A stretch of 64,000 nucleotides of DNA, taken from contig CAVWIV010000004.1 in NCBI GenBank assembly GCA_963755155.1, positions 248,001-312,000 of the forward strand. The letters are read 5' to 3'. This stretch comes from PALSA-612 sp963755155 (lineage in GTDB: Bacteria; Actinomycetota; Thermoleophilia; Gaiellales; Gaiellaceae). Shown here one piece after another: positions 8,060 through 16,579 of this stretch (positions within the stretch are counted from its first letter, which is position 1; each line of letters begins with the position of its first letter). Position numbers and translations under genes: made by a program. The notes beneath the pieces are model-generated. The model had not been told where the DNA came from. It did no database searches and saw only the letters and a list, made by a program, of their open reading frames with translations.

Positions 8060-8853
8060 AGCTCGACCGCGATCCTGTCGTCTACGCGCCTGAACACGAG
8101 AGCGCCGATTCCGAGCGACACGGCAGCCGCTACCGCGAGATAGATCACGTCACCCGCGGCCGGCACCTCGCCGTAGAAGAGCGGGTCGCGCAGCGCGTAG
8201 AGCGGCGGCGTGAGCGGATTGGCCCACCGCAGCAGATCGACGACGAGGTCGTAGTCCTCGAGGCCGCCGGGCAGCTCCTCGAGCGAGTAGAGGATCGGTG
8301 TCAGGAAGAACCACGGCAGGAGCAACGCCGCCAGCAGGTGCTCGACGTCGCGGAAGACGACGTTCGCTGCGGCCACCGCCAGCGCCATTCCCGCGACGAG
8401 CACCACGATGCCGGCCGCGATCGGGATCGCCAGCAGCACGGTGTCGCGCGTCCGCTCCAGCACGATCGCGTTGACGACGATCAGTCCCGCGAGCAGAACC
8501 GCGAACGGCACGAGCTGCGTCGCGACGACCGAGAACGCCACGAGCTGGCGCGGGAAGCGCACCTTCTTGATCAGCTCCGCGTAGTCGAGCATCGACCGCG
8601 CGGCGCCCGTGAGCGACGACGAGACGAAGAGCCACACGCTGAGCCCGCAGAGCAGGAACAGCGGGTAGCGGTCGATCGACGTCACCTCCCACAGCAGCGA
8701 GAAGACGAGGACGTAGATCGCGGCCAGCATGATCGGGTTCACGAGCGACCACGCGACGCCGAAGACTGTGCCCTTGTAGCGGGCGCGCAGGTCGCGGCGG
8801 AAGAGGCTGCCGAAGAGCTCGCGGTACCGCAGGAGATCGGCGTACACGCTCAC
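8056..8853 (-). CDS. wzm: Wzm-type polysaccharide ABC exporter permease (ABC-2 family)
   Basis: 265 residues with six predicted membrane spans in the ABC-2 pattern. The family N-terminus LFRRDLRARYKGTVFGVAWS precedes the first span; LIKKVRFPRQLV is the coupling-helix region; VVFRDVEHLLAALL and WANPLTPPLYALRD are typical of O-antigen/teichoic-acid permeases. Forms the channel partner of the Wzt-type ATPase at 4244-5467. Starts with GTG 8853 six bases after a TAGACT -10, so it is its own unit. The stop TAG overlaps the stop of the opposing gene at CTAG 8056-8059. Confidence 0.92.
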   Translation of the reverse strand: MSVYADLLRYRELFGSLFRRDLRARYKGTVFGVAWSLVNPIMLAAIYVLVFSLLWEVTSIDRYPLFLLCGLSVWLFVSSSLTGAARSMLDYAELIKKVRFPRQLVAFSVVATQLVPFAVLLAGLIVVNAIVLERTRDTVLLAIPIAAGIVVLVAGMALAVAAANVVFRDVEHLLAALLLPWFFLTPILYSLEELPGGLEDYDLVVDLLRWANPLTPPLYALRDPLFYGEVPAAGDVIYLAVAAAVSLGIGALVFRRVDDRIAVEL

Positions 8854-8859
8854 GGCAGC

Positions 8860-8865
8860 AGTCTA
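8860..8865 (-). promoter_or_regulatory. -10 box of wzm, leaderless
   Basis: TAGACT, then six bases (GCTGCC), then the GTG start of wzm at 8853. The first three bases of the box are also the TAG stop of the upstream methyltransferase gene. No ribosome binding site is visible between box and start. Confidence 0.6.
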
Positions 8866-9813
8866 GGGACGGCCCTTACGGGAATAGACGCTGACCCCCG
8901 AGTAGCCGTGACAGGTCTGGGAGAAGAACGTGGCGGCGCTGCGCCCCACGCCGGGCAGCCGCAACAGGCGGCCGGCGATCCTCCGTGACGCCAGCTCCCC
9001 GTACCCCTCGGCCTGCTCGACGCGCCGGACGACGAGGCCGGAGCGTGAGAACGCCCAGAGGTACGCGTAGAGCGTGTGCACGTGCTCGTTGATGCCGAAG
9101 CCCTTCTCCTCGGCCTGGTCGGGCACGTCGGCCGCGGCGCCGAGCGCGCGGGTGCCTTCGTTCAGCGCGCACACCCAGCCGCCTTTGCGGGTGACGCGCG
9201 CCATCTCGCGCACCATCGCCGTCAGGTCGAGCGCGTGGTGCAGCGCGGCCACGCAGTACGTGACGTCGAACGCCTCCGAGGCGAAGGGCAGGTGCTCCCC
9301 GTCGGCCTGGACGCGGCCGAACGCACCCACTCGCTCCTCGTAGAACGCTCCGCGACCGAGGCCGATCACCGGGTCGGCGAGGATGTCCGTCGCTACGTAC
9401 TCGCAGCCGAGCGGCACGAGGTGCTGCGCCGCCCAGGCCTTCGCCGCGCCCACCTCCAGCACGCGCATGCCGGGACGCACGTAGCGGTCGAGGAGCAGCG
9501 AGAACGAGTGCTCCGTGGCGCGCCAGTTCTTGTCGTCCCAGCCGAGGTCGCGGTTGAGGTACGGGAGATGCGCGTCGGTCTCGTCGTCGGGCTCGTACCA
9601 CCCTTGCGCCTTCGCCATCGCCGGCCAGCCCTCGATCTCGCGACGTTTGGCCGCGATGCCGGGCAGGCGGTCGTCGAGCATCCGCGGCATGCCGTCCTCG
9701 ACGGGGAACACCCCGCCGCAGCCGCGGCAACGCAGCGCCGCGCCCTCGTCCGCGAGCGAGCCGCGGCACACGGGGCAGCGCAGCAGCTCGAGCAGCGTGG
9801 GCGTCACGGGCAC
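8863..9813 (-). CDS. SAM-dependent methyltransferase with N-terminal Trm112-like zinc ribbon
   Basis: About 316 residues from GTG 9813 (GTG 9807 is an alternative). The first 45 residues form a zinc ribbon with two CxxC knuckles, LRCPVCRGSL and LRCRGCGG, followed by FPVEDGMPRML, the common Trm112-like lead of glycan-locus methyltransferases. The class I methyltransferase fold follows: motif I VLEVGAAKAW, then DGEHLPFASEAFDVTYC and the CVAALHHALD region. Substrate not deducible; sugar or lipid-linked glycan methylation fits the surroundings. A weak -10 (TACAGA, 9821-9826) lies seven bases before GTG 9813. Divergent from the WecA-like fusion. Confidence 0.82.
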   Translation of the reverse strand: MPVTPTLLELLRCPVCRGSLADEGAALRCRGCGGVFPVEDGMPRMLDDRLPGIAAKRREIEGWPAMAKAQGWYEPDDETDAHLPYLNRDLGWDDKNWRATEHSFSLLLDRYVRPGMRVLEVGAAKAWAAQHLVPLGCEYVATDILADPVIGLGRGAFYEERVGAFGRVQADGEHLPFASEAFDVTYCVAALHHALDLTAMVREMARVTRKGGWVCALNEGTRALGAAADVPDQAEEKGFGINEHVHTLYAYLWAFSRSGLVVRRVEQAEGYGELASRRIAGRLLRLPGVGRSAATFFSQTCHGYSGVSVYSRKGRP

Positions 9814-9866
9814 GGCGTACTCTGTACCCGAAAGGACGGCCACACACGTGCTTAACAGCAGCTCAC

Positions 9867-9872
9867 TACCGT
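9867..9872 (+). promoter_or_regulatory. -10 box of the WecA-CapD fusion gene
   Basis: TACCGT followed by seven bases and ATG 9880. It matches TANNNT with leaderless spacing, and no Shine-Dalgarno sequence lies in the gap. Confidence 0.55.
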
Positions 9873-9879
9873 TTTCGCC

Positions 9880-11697
9880 ATGAGCGCCGTCGCGGCCATC
9901 GTCGCCCTCCCGGTCGCCGCGCTGACGATCTGGCTGCTGCTTCGCAACGGCCTTGGTGGCCGCTTCGTCGCCGCCCCGTCGACCGACCGCTGGCACGAAC
10001 GCGATACCCCGCTGTTCGGCGGCGTCGGCATCTTCCTCGGCCTGCTGGCGGGGATCGGCGCGTGCCTCCTCGCCGGAGCCGTCGAGCCGACGTGGGAGCT
10101 CGCGGGCATCGCGGGCGGCGCCGCGGTCATCTTCGCGTTCGGCCTGATCGACGACCTCCGCTCGCTGCCCCCGCCCGTCAAGCTCGTCGGGCAGTTCGCC
10201 GCCGCGGGAGTCGTGCTCGCGTCGGGCATCCGCGTGGAGATCGTCGAGAACGACGTCGCCGCCACGGCCCTCGGCCTGCTGTGGCTCGTGGCGATCACGA
10301 ACGCCTTCAACCTCCTCGACAACATGGACGGCCTCGCCGGGTGCCTCGCCGTCGTGGCCGCGCTGTTCTTCGCCATCGATGCCGTGTGGATCCACGACGA
10401 CGACCTCCTGCTCGTCGTCGCGCTCGCGCTCGCGCTCGCCGTGGCCGGCTTCCTCCCGTTCAACTTCCGTCCCCGCAAGCCCGCCGCGGTCTTCATGGGC
10501 GACTCCGGCAGCCAGGTGATCGGACTGACGCTGGCCTCGCTCGGCCTCGCGACGAGCTGGAAGGTGGCGGAGTCGACGATCGCCACGCTCATCATCCCGC
10601 TGCTCGTCCTGGCGATCCCGATCCTCGACACGGCGCTCGTGACGGCCGTCCGCCTCGTCGAGGGCCGGCCGATCCACCAGGGTGGCCGCGACCACGCGTC
10701 CCACCGACTCGTGCGCAGCGGCATCTCCGAGAAGGGCACCGTAGTCCTGCTGACCGCGATCGCCGCCGGGCTCGGGCTGACGAGCCTCGCTTACTCCGGG
10801 CTCGACAACGGGCTGGTGACGCTCGTCGGGGTGCTCGTGACGTTCGCGCTCCTCGTCCAGCTCGCCGGCTTCCTGACGGACATCGACGAAGGGGAGCGAG
10901 CCGCCGATGGCCGTCCAGTCGCCCTGCGAAGAATCCTGCTCAACCCGCGCCGGCTCATCGAGGTGCTCGTCGACTTCGCCCTCATCACCGCGTCGTTCAC
11001 GATCGCCTACCTGCTGTTCGTGGACGGCTCCGGCACCGACTACCAGAAGCACATCTTCCTCGTCTCGCTGCCGGCGATCCTCTTCGCGCGCTACCTCTGC
11101 TTCATCCCCGCCGGCCTCTACAGCGGTGTCTGGCGCTTCGCCGGCGCGCGCGAGGCGGCTGCGATCGCCATCGCGGTCATCGTCTCGCAGGCGCTCGCTT
11201 ACGGGATCGTGTGGTTCACGAGCCGCCCCTTCGGCGACTTCCCGCAGCGGATCTACGTGCTCGACGCGCTCATCGCGCTCGTGCTCGTGGGCGCCTCACG
11301 CTTCGCCGAGCGCGCGATGTTCCGCGCCCATGCGACGTTCCGCGACCGGCACGAACGGCGGCGGACGCTCCTCGTCGGCGCCGGCCGCTCAGGGCGCAGC
11401 CTGCTCCGCGAGCTGCGGGAGACTCCGGGTGAGCACGTCGTCGGTTTCGTGGACGACGACGCGAGGCTGCGGAGCCGTCGGATGCAGGGCGTGCCGGTGC
11501 TCGGCTCGCTCGGCGACATCGACCGCGTCCTCGCACAGTCCCGCCCGGATCTCGTGCTCGTGACGATTCCGGCGGCCCCGCGGGAGGTGCTCGACGGTGT
11601 GGTGCAAGCCTGCGAGCGGGCACAAGTACCCTGCAAATTCGTGCGCAGGGACCTCGACGTAGACCCGCTCGTCGCATTGGGCGCCGCGGTCGAATGA
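9880..11697 (+). CDS. Fusion of WecA/MraY-family polyprenyl-phosphate sugar-1-phosphate transferase with CapD/FlaA1-type N-terminal region
   Basis: 605 residues. Residues about 1-335 are a polytopic PNPT enzyme: LIDDLRS (DDxxD), NAFNLLDNMDGLAG, FMGDSGSQ and HQGGRDHASHR are the catalytic and substrate loops. It should transfer a sugar-1-phosphate (GlcNAc-1-P class in relatives) to undecaprenyl or decaprenyl phosphate and so start a glycan. Residues about 350-605 add four membrane spans and a Rossmann-like module (TLLVGAGRSGRSLLREL, VPVLGSLGDI) as found at the N-terminus of CapD/WbpM-type dehydratases. The catalytic SDR domain is absent. The last four bases overlap the next gene (ATGA). Intact, with no indel. 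Confidence 0.88.
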   Translation: MSAVAAIVALPVAALTIWLLLRNGLGGRFVAAPSTDRWHERDTPLFGGVGIFLGLLAGIGACLLAGAVEPTWELAGIAGGAAVIFAFGLIDDLRSLPPPVKLVGQFAAAGVVLASGIRVEIVENDVAATALGLLWLVAITNAFNLLDNMDGLAGCLAVVAALFFAIDAVWIHDDDLLLVVALALALAVAGFLPFNFRPRKPAAVFMGDSGSQVIGLTLASLGLATSWKVAESTIATLIIPLLVLAIPILDTALVTAVRLVEGRPIHQGGRDHASHRLVRSGISEKGTVVLLTAIAAGLGLTSLAYSGLDNGLVTLVGVLVTFALLVQLAGFLTDIDEGERAADGRPVALRRILLNPRRLIEVLVDFALITASFTIAYLLFVDGSGTDYQKHIFLVSLPAILFARYLCFIPAGLYSGVWRFAGAREAAAIAIAVIVSQALAYGIVWFTSRPFGDFPQRIYVLDALIALVLVGASRFAERAMFRAHATFRDRHERRRTLLVGAGRSGRSLLRELRETPGEHVVGFVDDDARLRSRRMQGVPVLGSLGDIDRVLAQSRPDLVLVTIPAAPREVLDGVVQACERAQVPCKFVRRDLDVDPLVALGAAVE

Positions 11698-13859
11698 CGA
11701 CCTCCGCCGCCCCGGCGGCGGCTGCCGGCGACCGCACCTGGCTCGATCGCGCGTACGCCGCCCTGCCGCTCGCGACGATCTTCATCTGGCTGGCAGCCCT
11801 CTACGCGTACCAGTCGTGGCGGCACACGTCGCCGTGGCTCTTCACCGACGAGCTCGAGCTGACGCAGCTCTCCCGGAGCATCGCGGACACCGGTGAGGCG
11901 GCCCGGCGCGGCGAGCCGCACTTCTTCGAGACGCTCTACACGTACCTCACCGCGCCGGCCTGGTGGATCGACTCGACCGCCACGGCGTACGACCTCGTCC
12001 GCTACATCGGCGTCTTCACGATGACGGCGGTCGTCTTCCCGACGTACTTCCTCGCGCGGACGATCGTCGGCAAGCCCGCCGCGCTGTTCGCCGCCACGGC
12101 CTCCGCCGCCGTGCCCGCGCTCGCCTACTCCCAGGTCATCTCGGAGGAGGCGCTCGCGTACCCGTATGCGGCGCTCTGCTTCTTCCTCATCGCGAAGGCG
12201 ATGGTCGCGCAGACGCGCTGGTGGATCGCCGGCGCGGTCGTCGCGTGCCTCGTCGCCCCGCTCGTCCGCGCCGAGCTCGGCGTGATCGCTGTCGCCTTCG
12301 GGCTCGCGGCGTTCTTCTACTTCCTGACGAGCGATCCGGGGCGGACGTGGCGCGCCGCGTGGACCGCCTGGGACTGGGTCGGCGCGGTGGTGCTGACGAC
12401 CGGCGCGGTCATCTTCTTCTCGGCCGTCGCGGGCAACTTCTCGCAAAGCTGGTTGATCGCGACCGGCTTCTACCGCGGGCGGATGATCGAGTACGGGGTC
12501 TGGGCGGGCGGCGCCTTCGTCATCGGCCTCGGCGTGCTGCCCGTGGTTGCCGCCCTCGCGGGGCTCGTCCGCCCGAAAGGGGAGGAGCGGACGCCTGCGC
12601 TCCGCGCCTTCACCGCGCTCCTGCTCGCCGCGCTCCTTTGCTTCGGCCTCTACACCGCCGTCAAGGCCTCGTATCTCTCGACGGCCTTCGGCACGGTCAT
12701 CGTCGAGCGGAATCTCATCTATCTCATCCCGCTCGTCTTCGTCGGCACCGCCCTCTGGCTCGAGCGGCCGCGGCTGCGCTGGGTCCCGCTCGCAGTCGCG
12801 ACCGCCTTCGTCGCCTACCTGCTCGTGTCGGCCAACTACGCCCTCGAGAACGTTCCGTACTCGGACGCGCTCGGTCTCGCCATCGCGCAGATGTCGAACC
12901 GCAATCTCGCGTTCACGGACAACGCCGTCCAGTGGGCGCTGATCGTGACGCTCGCCGTCTCGGTGCTGCTGCTCGTGCTGCCGCGGTTGCTCGGCGCCCG
13001 CCGCACGGCGGTGCGGGCCGTGATCGGCGTGACGGCCGCGCTCGTCCTCGCCTGGACGCTCACGGGCCAGATCTCCGCCGCGAAGTACTCGAACGACTCG
13101 GGTGACCTCATCACGCGCAACTACCCGAAACCGCTCACGTGGCTCGACGACATCACCGGCGGCGAGCCGGTCGTCTACCTCGGCCAGAACGTCAACACCG
13201 GCGCCGCGCTGGGCATCTGGCTGACGGAGTTCTGGAACCGCTCGCTGACGAAGGTGTGGAGCCTCGACGGCACGGCGCCCGGCCCCGGTCCGGTGCTGAC
13301 GCCCGACCTCGTGGCCACGGACGGCCGGCTCGCTCCCGACCCCGGCGCGCGCTACGTGCTCGCCGAGCGGGGCGTCGACGTGGCGGGCGAGCTCGTCGGG
13401 CGACCGCCCAAGACCGGGCGCTGGTTCGTCTACAAGCTCGACGGGCCGTTGCGCCTGGCGCACGCCGAGACGGGCATCTTCGTCGACGGCTGGATGGGCG
13501 CCGAGAGCGCGTACAACCAGTACGCGGCGCCGAGCGACCTGGGAGGGAACATGGTCGTGAGGCTCGGCCGGTGGGCCTGGGGCGGCCCGGACAAGCCCGG
13601 CCGCGTGCTGATCCGCGTCGGGACGCTCGTCAAGGGCGCCGACAAGCAGCCGCACATCGGCGAGGTGACGGCCACGCGACGCTGGACGATCCACAGCCTC
13701 TCGCGCGCAACGTTCGTCATCCCGGCGCCGCCGCCGCCCTTCCGCGTGGAGGTGACGGTGCGCCCGACGTTCTCGCCGTCGGACTACGAGGGCGAGTCCG
13801 ACCGGCGCGAGCTCGGCGCGCAGGTCGGGTACCTGTTCATTCCTCGCGGCTCGCGCTAA
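11694..13859 (+). CDS. Polytopic GT-C type glycosyltransferase with C-terminal extracellular domain
   Basis: 721 residues. About eleven membrane spans cover residues 25-470, followed by a soluble part of about 240 residues. The first outside loop has the acidic pair typical of GT-C enzymes in LFTDELELTQLSRS, and EEALAYPYA follows in a later loop. Such enzymes use polyprenyl-phosphate sugars to glycosylate glycans, lipids or proteins on the outer face. Starts on the ATGA shared with the WecA-like fusion, so both belong to one two-gene operon. The stop TAA overlaps the opposing GT2 stop at 13856-13859. The same architecture recurs at 17650-19708. Acceptor unknown. Confidence 0.82.
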   Translation: MTTSAAPAAAAGDRTWLDRAYAALPLATIFIWLAALYAYQSWRHTSPWLFTDELELTQLSRSIADTGEAARRGEPHFFETLYTYLTAPAWWIDSTATAYDLVRYIGVFTMTAVVFPTYFLARTIVGKPAALFAATASAAVPALAYSQVISEEALAYPYAALCFFLIAKAMVAQTRWWIAGAVVACLVAPLVRAELGVIAVAFGLAAFFYFLTSDPGRTWRAAWTAWDWVGAVVLTTGAVIFFSAVAGNFSQSWLIATGFYRGRMIEYGVWAGGAFVIGLGVLPVVAALAGLVRPKGEERTPALRAFTALLLAALLCFGLYTAVKASYLSTAFGTVIVERNLIYLIPLVFVGTALWLERPRLRWVPLAVATAFVAYLLVSANYALENVPYSDALGLAIAQMSNRNLAFTDNAVQWALIVTLAVSVLLLVLPRLLGARRTAVRAVIGVTAALVLAWTLTGQISAAKYSNDSGDLITRNYPKPLTWLDDITGGEPVVYLGQNVNTGAALGIWLTEFWNRSLTKVWSLDGTAPGPGPVLTPDLVATDGRLAPDPGARYVLAERGVDVAGELVGRPPKTGRWFVYKLDGPLRLAHAETGIFVDGWMGAESAYNQYAAPSDLGGNMVVRLGRWAWGGPDKPGRVLIRVGTLVKGADKQPHIGEVTATRRWTIHSLSRATFVIPAPPPPFRVEVTVRPTFSPSDYEGESDRRELGAQVGYLFIPRGSR

Positions 13860-14616
13860 AGCGCCCCGAGGCGCTCGGGGTGCTTGCGCACGAAGCGGAG
13901 GATGCCGCGCCAGTGCCAGAGGGTGCGCTTCGTGAAGAAGCTCTTGTCGGTGGCCGCGTCCCAGCGATGGCGTACGACGGCGTCGGGCACGTACCAGCGC
14001 TCCCAGCCGGCCTTCGCGGCGCGGTAGCAGAGGTCGATCTCCTCGCCGTACATCCGGAAGCCCTCGTCGAAGCCGCCGAGCTCCTCGAGCATCGCGCGGC
14101 GCAGCATGAGGCAACCGCCGAGCATCCAGTCGGTCTCGACGGGCTCGGTGGGACGCTCGTCGAGGAGGTAGTGCTCGCGCTGGTGCTCGAGCGGCGGGCG
14201 CAGGCGGCGGAGCGGGGTGCGGCGGACGAGCGTGCCGCGAACGGTCGGGAAGCGGCGTCGCGAGGGCTGCCAGGAGCCGTCGGGATCCACGAGCTGCGGG
14301 CCTGCGACGCCGCAGCGCGGGATGGCGCCTCCATGAACTCGCGGAGGACGGCTACCGCCCCGGGTTCGGGCACCGCATCGGGGTTGGAGACGAGCACGAG
14401 CTCGCCTGTCGTGACTCGCGTGCCCGCGTTGATGTTCGCCGCGTAGCTCGCCGGGCGGGCGTTCTCGATCACACGCGCGCCGAGGGCGACCAGCGGTGCG
14501 GAGCTCGGCGTGTTCGCGATCACGACGACCTCGTCCACCTGCGGCACGAGCGCCGGGAGAGACTCGGCGAGCTCCTCGCGGTGGTCATGGGAGATGACGA
14601 CTGCGGCGACCTTCAC
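13856..14616 (-). CDS. Family 2 glycosyltransferase (rhamnosyltransferase-like), one frameshift
   Basis: About 253 residues over two frames. Start GTG 14616 overlaps the stop of the next gene upstream (GTGA). The first frame has the nucleotide-binding start VAAVVISHDHREEL and the DxD-region SNPDAVPEPGAV. After an indel near 14310-14345 the second frame has VDPDGSWQPSRRRF, DWMLGGCLML and the catalytic-base segment YGEEIDLCYRAAKAGW, typical of WsaF/Rfb-type GT2. Cytoplasmic sugar transfer onto a growing lipid-linked glycan is expected. Last gene of the minus-strand block that starts at 21927. The break looks like an artefact. Confidence 0.8.
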
Positions 14617-15623
14617 GCCTCCAGCACCTCCAGATACACGGCGACGGTGCGGCGCGCGGTTTCCTCCCACGTGAACAGTCGGGCGCGGTCGAGCCCCGCT
14701 GCGACCAGCCGGTCGCGCGCGGCAAGCGCTTGTCGCACGCCGTCAGCCAGCCGCTCGGGCTCGACGAAGACCGCGGCCTCACCAGCCACTTCCTTCAGGG
14801 CAGCATCGGGCGCCGCGACTACCGGCGTCCCGGAGGCCATCGCCTCCAGCACGGGCAGGCCGAAGCCCTCGTAGCGAGACGGCATCACGAGGCACGCGGC
14901 GGCGCGGTAGAGCTCGGCGAGCTCGTCCTGCGACACGTAGCCGCGGAGCTGCGCCCCGCGCCGCTCGAGCTCTTGCGCGAGCGCTCTGTCGCGGACAGGC
15001 CCGACGGCCACGAGCCGAAGGCCGACGGCGGAGGCGGCGGCTGCCGCCGCTAGCGGGTTCTTGCGTTTCTCGACAGAGCCCACCAGCAACACGTACTTGC
15101 CGGGGCTGCCGTCGCCGGGCGAGAACGCGGGATCCGCGCCGTGTTGCGTGACGCTGATCTTCTCCGGCGCGATGCCGTACAGCTCGACGATGTCTGCCTT
15201 CGTCCGCTCCGACACGGCGAGAACGTGTGCGGCGCGTCTCGCCGAGCGCGGCACGACGGTCTTGAACACGAGGCGATCGTGCAGCGGCATCACCGACGGA
15301 TCGCGCTCGAAGGAGAGGTCGTGGATCGTGACCACCGCTGGGCACGGGCAGCGCAGCGGCAGCGCGTGCTGGAAGTGGGCAAGCGCCGGGCGCAGCTTCG
15401 TCAGCTTGCGCGGCACCGACCACGCCATGCGCAGCTCCTGAAGGCGCGCGGGCACGTACACCGGCTCCACGCCGTCCGGGACGAGGTCCGGCCGGCGCGT
15501 GAGGGCCGCGAAGCGAAGGCCGGCCGCCGCAGCGGGCAGGTGGCGAAGGAGGTTGAGGAGGTACGTCTCGTCGCCCGTGCGCCGGCGACCGAGGACGTCG
15601 GCGTCGATGACCACGAGGCTCAT
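14613..15623 (-). CDS. Family 4 glycosyltransferase
   Basis: 336 residues, intact. The N-terminal domain begins SLVVIDADVLGRRRTGDETY and contains VVTIHDLSFERDP, typical of mannosyl/rhamnosyl GT4. The C-terminal domain has YVLLVGSVEKRKNP and the E-x7-E motif EGFGLPVLEAM. Ends in WEETARRTVAVYLEV, very like the next two genes, so the three look like a tandem family. Start ATG 15623 shares ATGA with the stop of the upstream GT4. Donor and acceptor cannot be assigned. Confidence 0.88.
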   Translation of the reverse strand: MSLVVIDADVLGRRRTGDETYLLNLLRHLPAAAAGLRFAALTRRPDLVPDGVEPVYVPARLQELRMAWSVPRKLTKLRPALAHFQHALPLRCPCPAVVTIHDLSFERDPSVMPLHDRLVFKTVVPRSARRAAHVLAVSERTKADIVELYGIAPEKISVTQHGADPAFSPGDGSPGKYVLLVGSVEKRKNPLAAAAAASAVGLRLVAVGPVRDRALAQELERRGAQLRGYVSQDELAELYRAAACLVMPSRYEGFGLPVLEAMASGTPVVAAPDAALKEVAGEAAVFVEPERLADGVRQALAARDRLVAAGLDRARLFTWEETARRTVAVYLEVLEA

Positions 15624-16579
15624 CCGGCCACCTCGCGGTAGACGTCGACGGTAAGGCGTGCTGTCTCTTCCCACGAGAACGTGCGGGCGCGCTCGAGGCC
15701 GAGGCGGCGCAGCTCGTCGCGTCTCTCAACTGCTTCCGCAATCCCGGCAGCGATAGCCGCCGGGTCGTACGGATCGACGAGCACGGCGGCACCGCCGGCT
15801 GTCTCCTCGGTCGCGCCGCCGCGGCTCGTCACCACCGGCGTGCCGCAAGCCATCGCCTCAGCGATCGGCAACCCGAAGCCCTCGTACAGCGACGCGTAGA
15901 CGACGCACTTCGCGCCCCTGTAGAGACGTGCGAGCTCGTCGTCGGGGACCCGGCCCAGCCAGCCGGCTGCCTGCACTCCGCCCCAGCCGCGCGCGCCGAC
16001 GACCCGCAGCTCGGCGCCGGAGACACGGGCCGCCTCTTCGACGCGCGCGAGGTTCTTCCGCGGCTCGAGCGTGCCGACTGTGAGCACATAGTCGCCGTCG
16101 TCCGCGGGGCCCTCAAGCGAGAACACCTCGGCCACGCCGTTGGGGACGACCGTCACCTTCTCCGGAGGCGTGCCGAGCAGCTCGACGAGCTCGCGCTTCG
16201 TGAACTCGGAGACGGCGATGACTCGACTCGCCGCCCGCACCACCCGAGGTACGCACGCGCGGCTGTAGTGCCGCGTCCATAGGCTGAAGACCTCTGGGTG
16301 GCGCAGGACAGCGAGATCGTGAACGGTAACGACCAGCGGCATCGGCGGCGGCGTAATCGGCCCGCGGAACGTCGGACAGTGGAGGACGTCGAGCCGCGCA
16401 CGCTTGGCCAACCGTGGGAGCGTCACGGGATACCACCACGCGTCGCGGTAGAGGGTCGCGTTCCGACCGGAGCCGCCGTGGCCGAGCCGCACGAGCTCGA
16501 TCCCGTCGAGCGCCTCGATGTAGCGCGCGGTGCCGGCGCGGGTCTGGGCGAGCGGCGAGACGTCCACGCCGACGCGCAT
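15620..16579 (-). CDS. Family 4 glycosyltransferase
   Basis: 319 residues, intact. MRVGVDVSPLAQTRAGTARY is the usual start of this GT4 group, followed by VVTVHDLAVLRHPEVF. The C-terminal domain has VLTVGTLEPRKNL and the nucleotide-binding E-x7-E in EGFGLPIAEAM. Ends in WEETARLTVDVYREV. The start ATG 16579 overlaps the TGA of the upstream GT4 by one base (TGATG), so they are coupled. Middle member of three consecutive related GT4 genes, presumably adding successive sugars. Confidence 0.88.
   Translation of the reverse strand: MRVGVDVSPLAQTRAGTARYIEALDGIELVRLGHGGSGRNATLYRDAWWYPVTLPRLAKRARLDVLHCPTFRGPITPPPMPLVVTVHDLAVLRHPEVFSLWTRHYSRACVPRVVRAASRVIAVSEFTKRELVELLGTPPEKVTVVPNGVAEVFSLEGPADDGDYVLTVGTLEPRKNLARVEEAARVSGAELRVVGARGWGGVQAAGWLGRVPDDELARLYRGAKCVVYASLYEGFGLPIAEAMACGTPVVTSRGGATEETAGGAAVLVDPYDPAAIAAGIAEAVERRDELRRLGLERARTFSWEETARLTVDVYREVAG

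Noticed and set aside
8863..11052. A 729-codon minus-strand open frame suggesting a large protein with a methyltransferase end.
   Set aside because: The first 400 codons are antisense to the WecA-like gene and have shadow-type Arg/Asp/Glu-rich composition; only the part from about 9813 matches a family.
11253..14114. A 953-codon minus-strand open frame.
   Set aside because: Antisense to the WecA fusion and GT-C genes; only the last part near 13860-14114 touches the GT2 gene, in the wrong frame.
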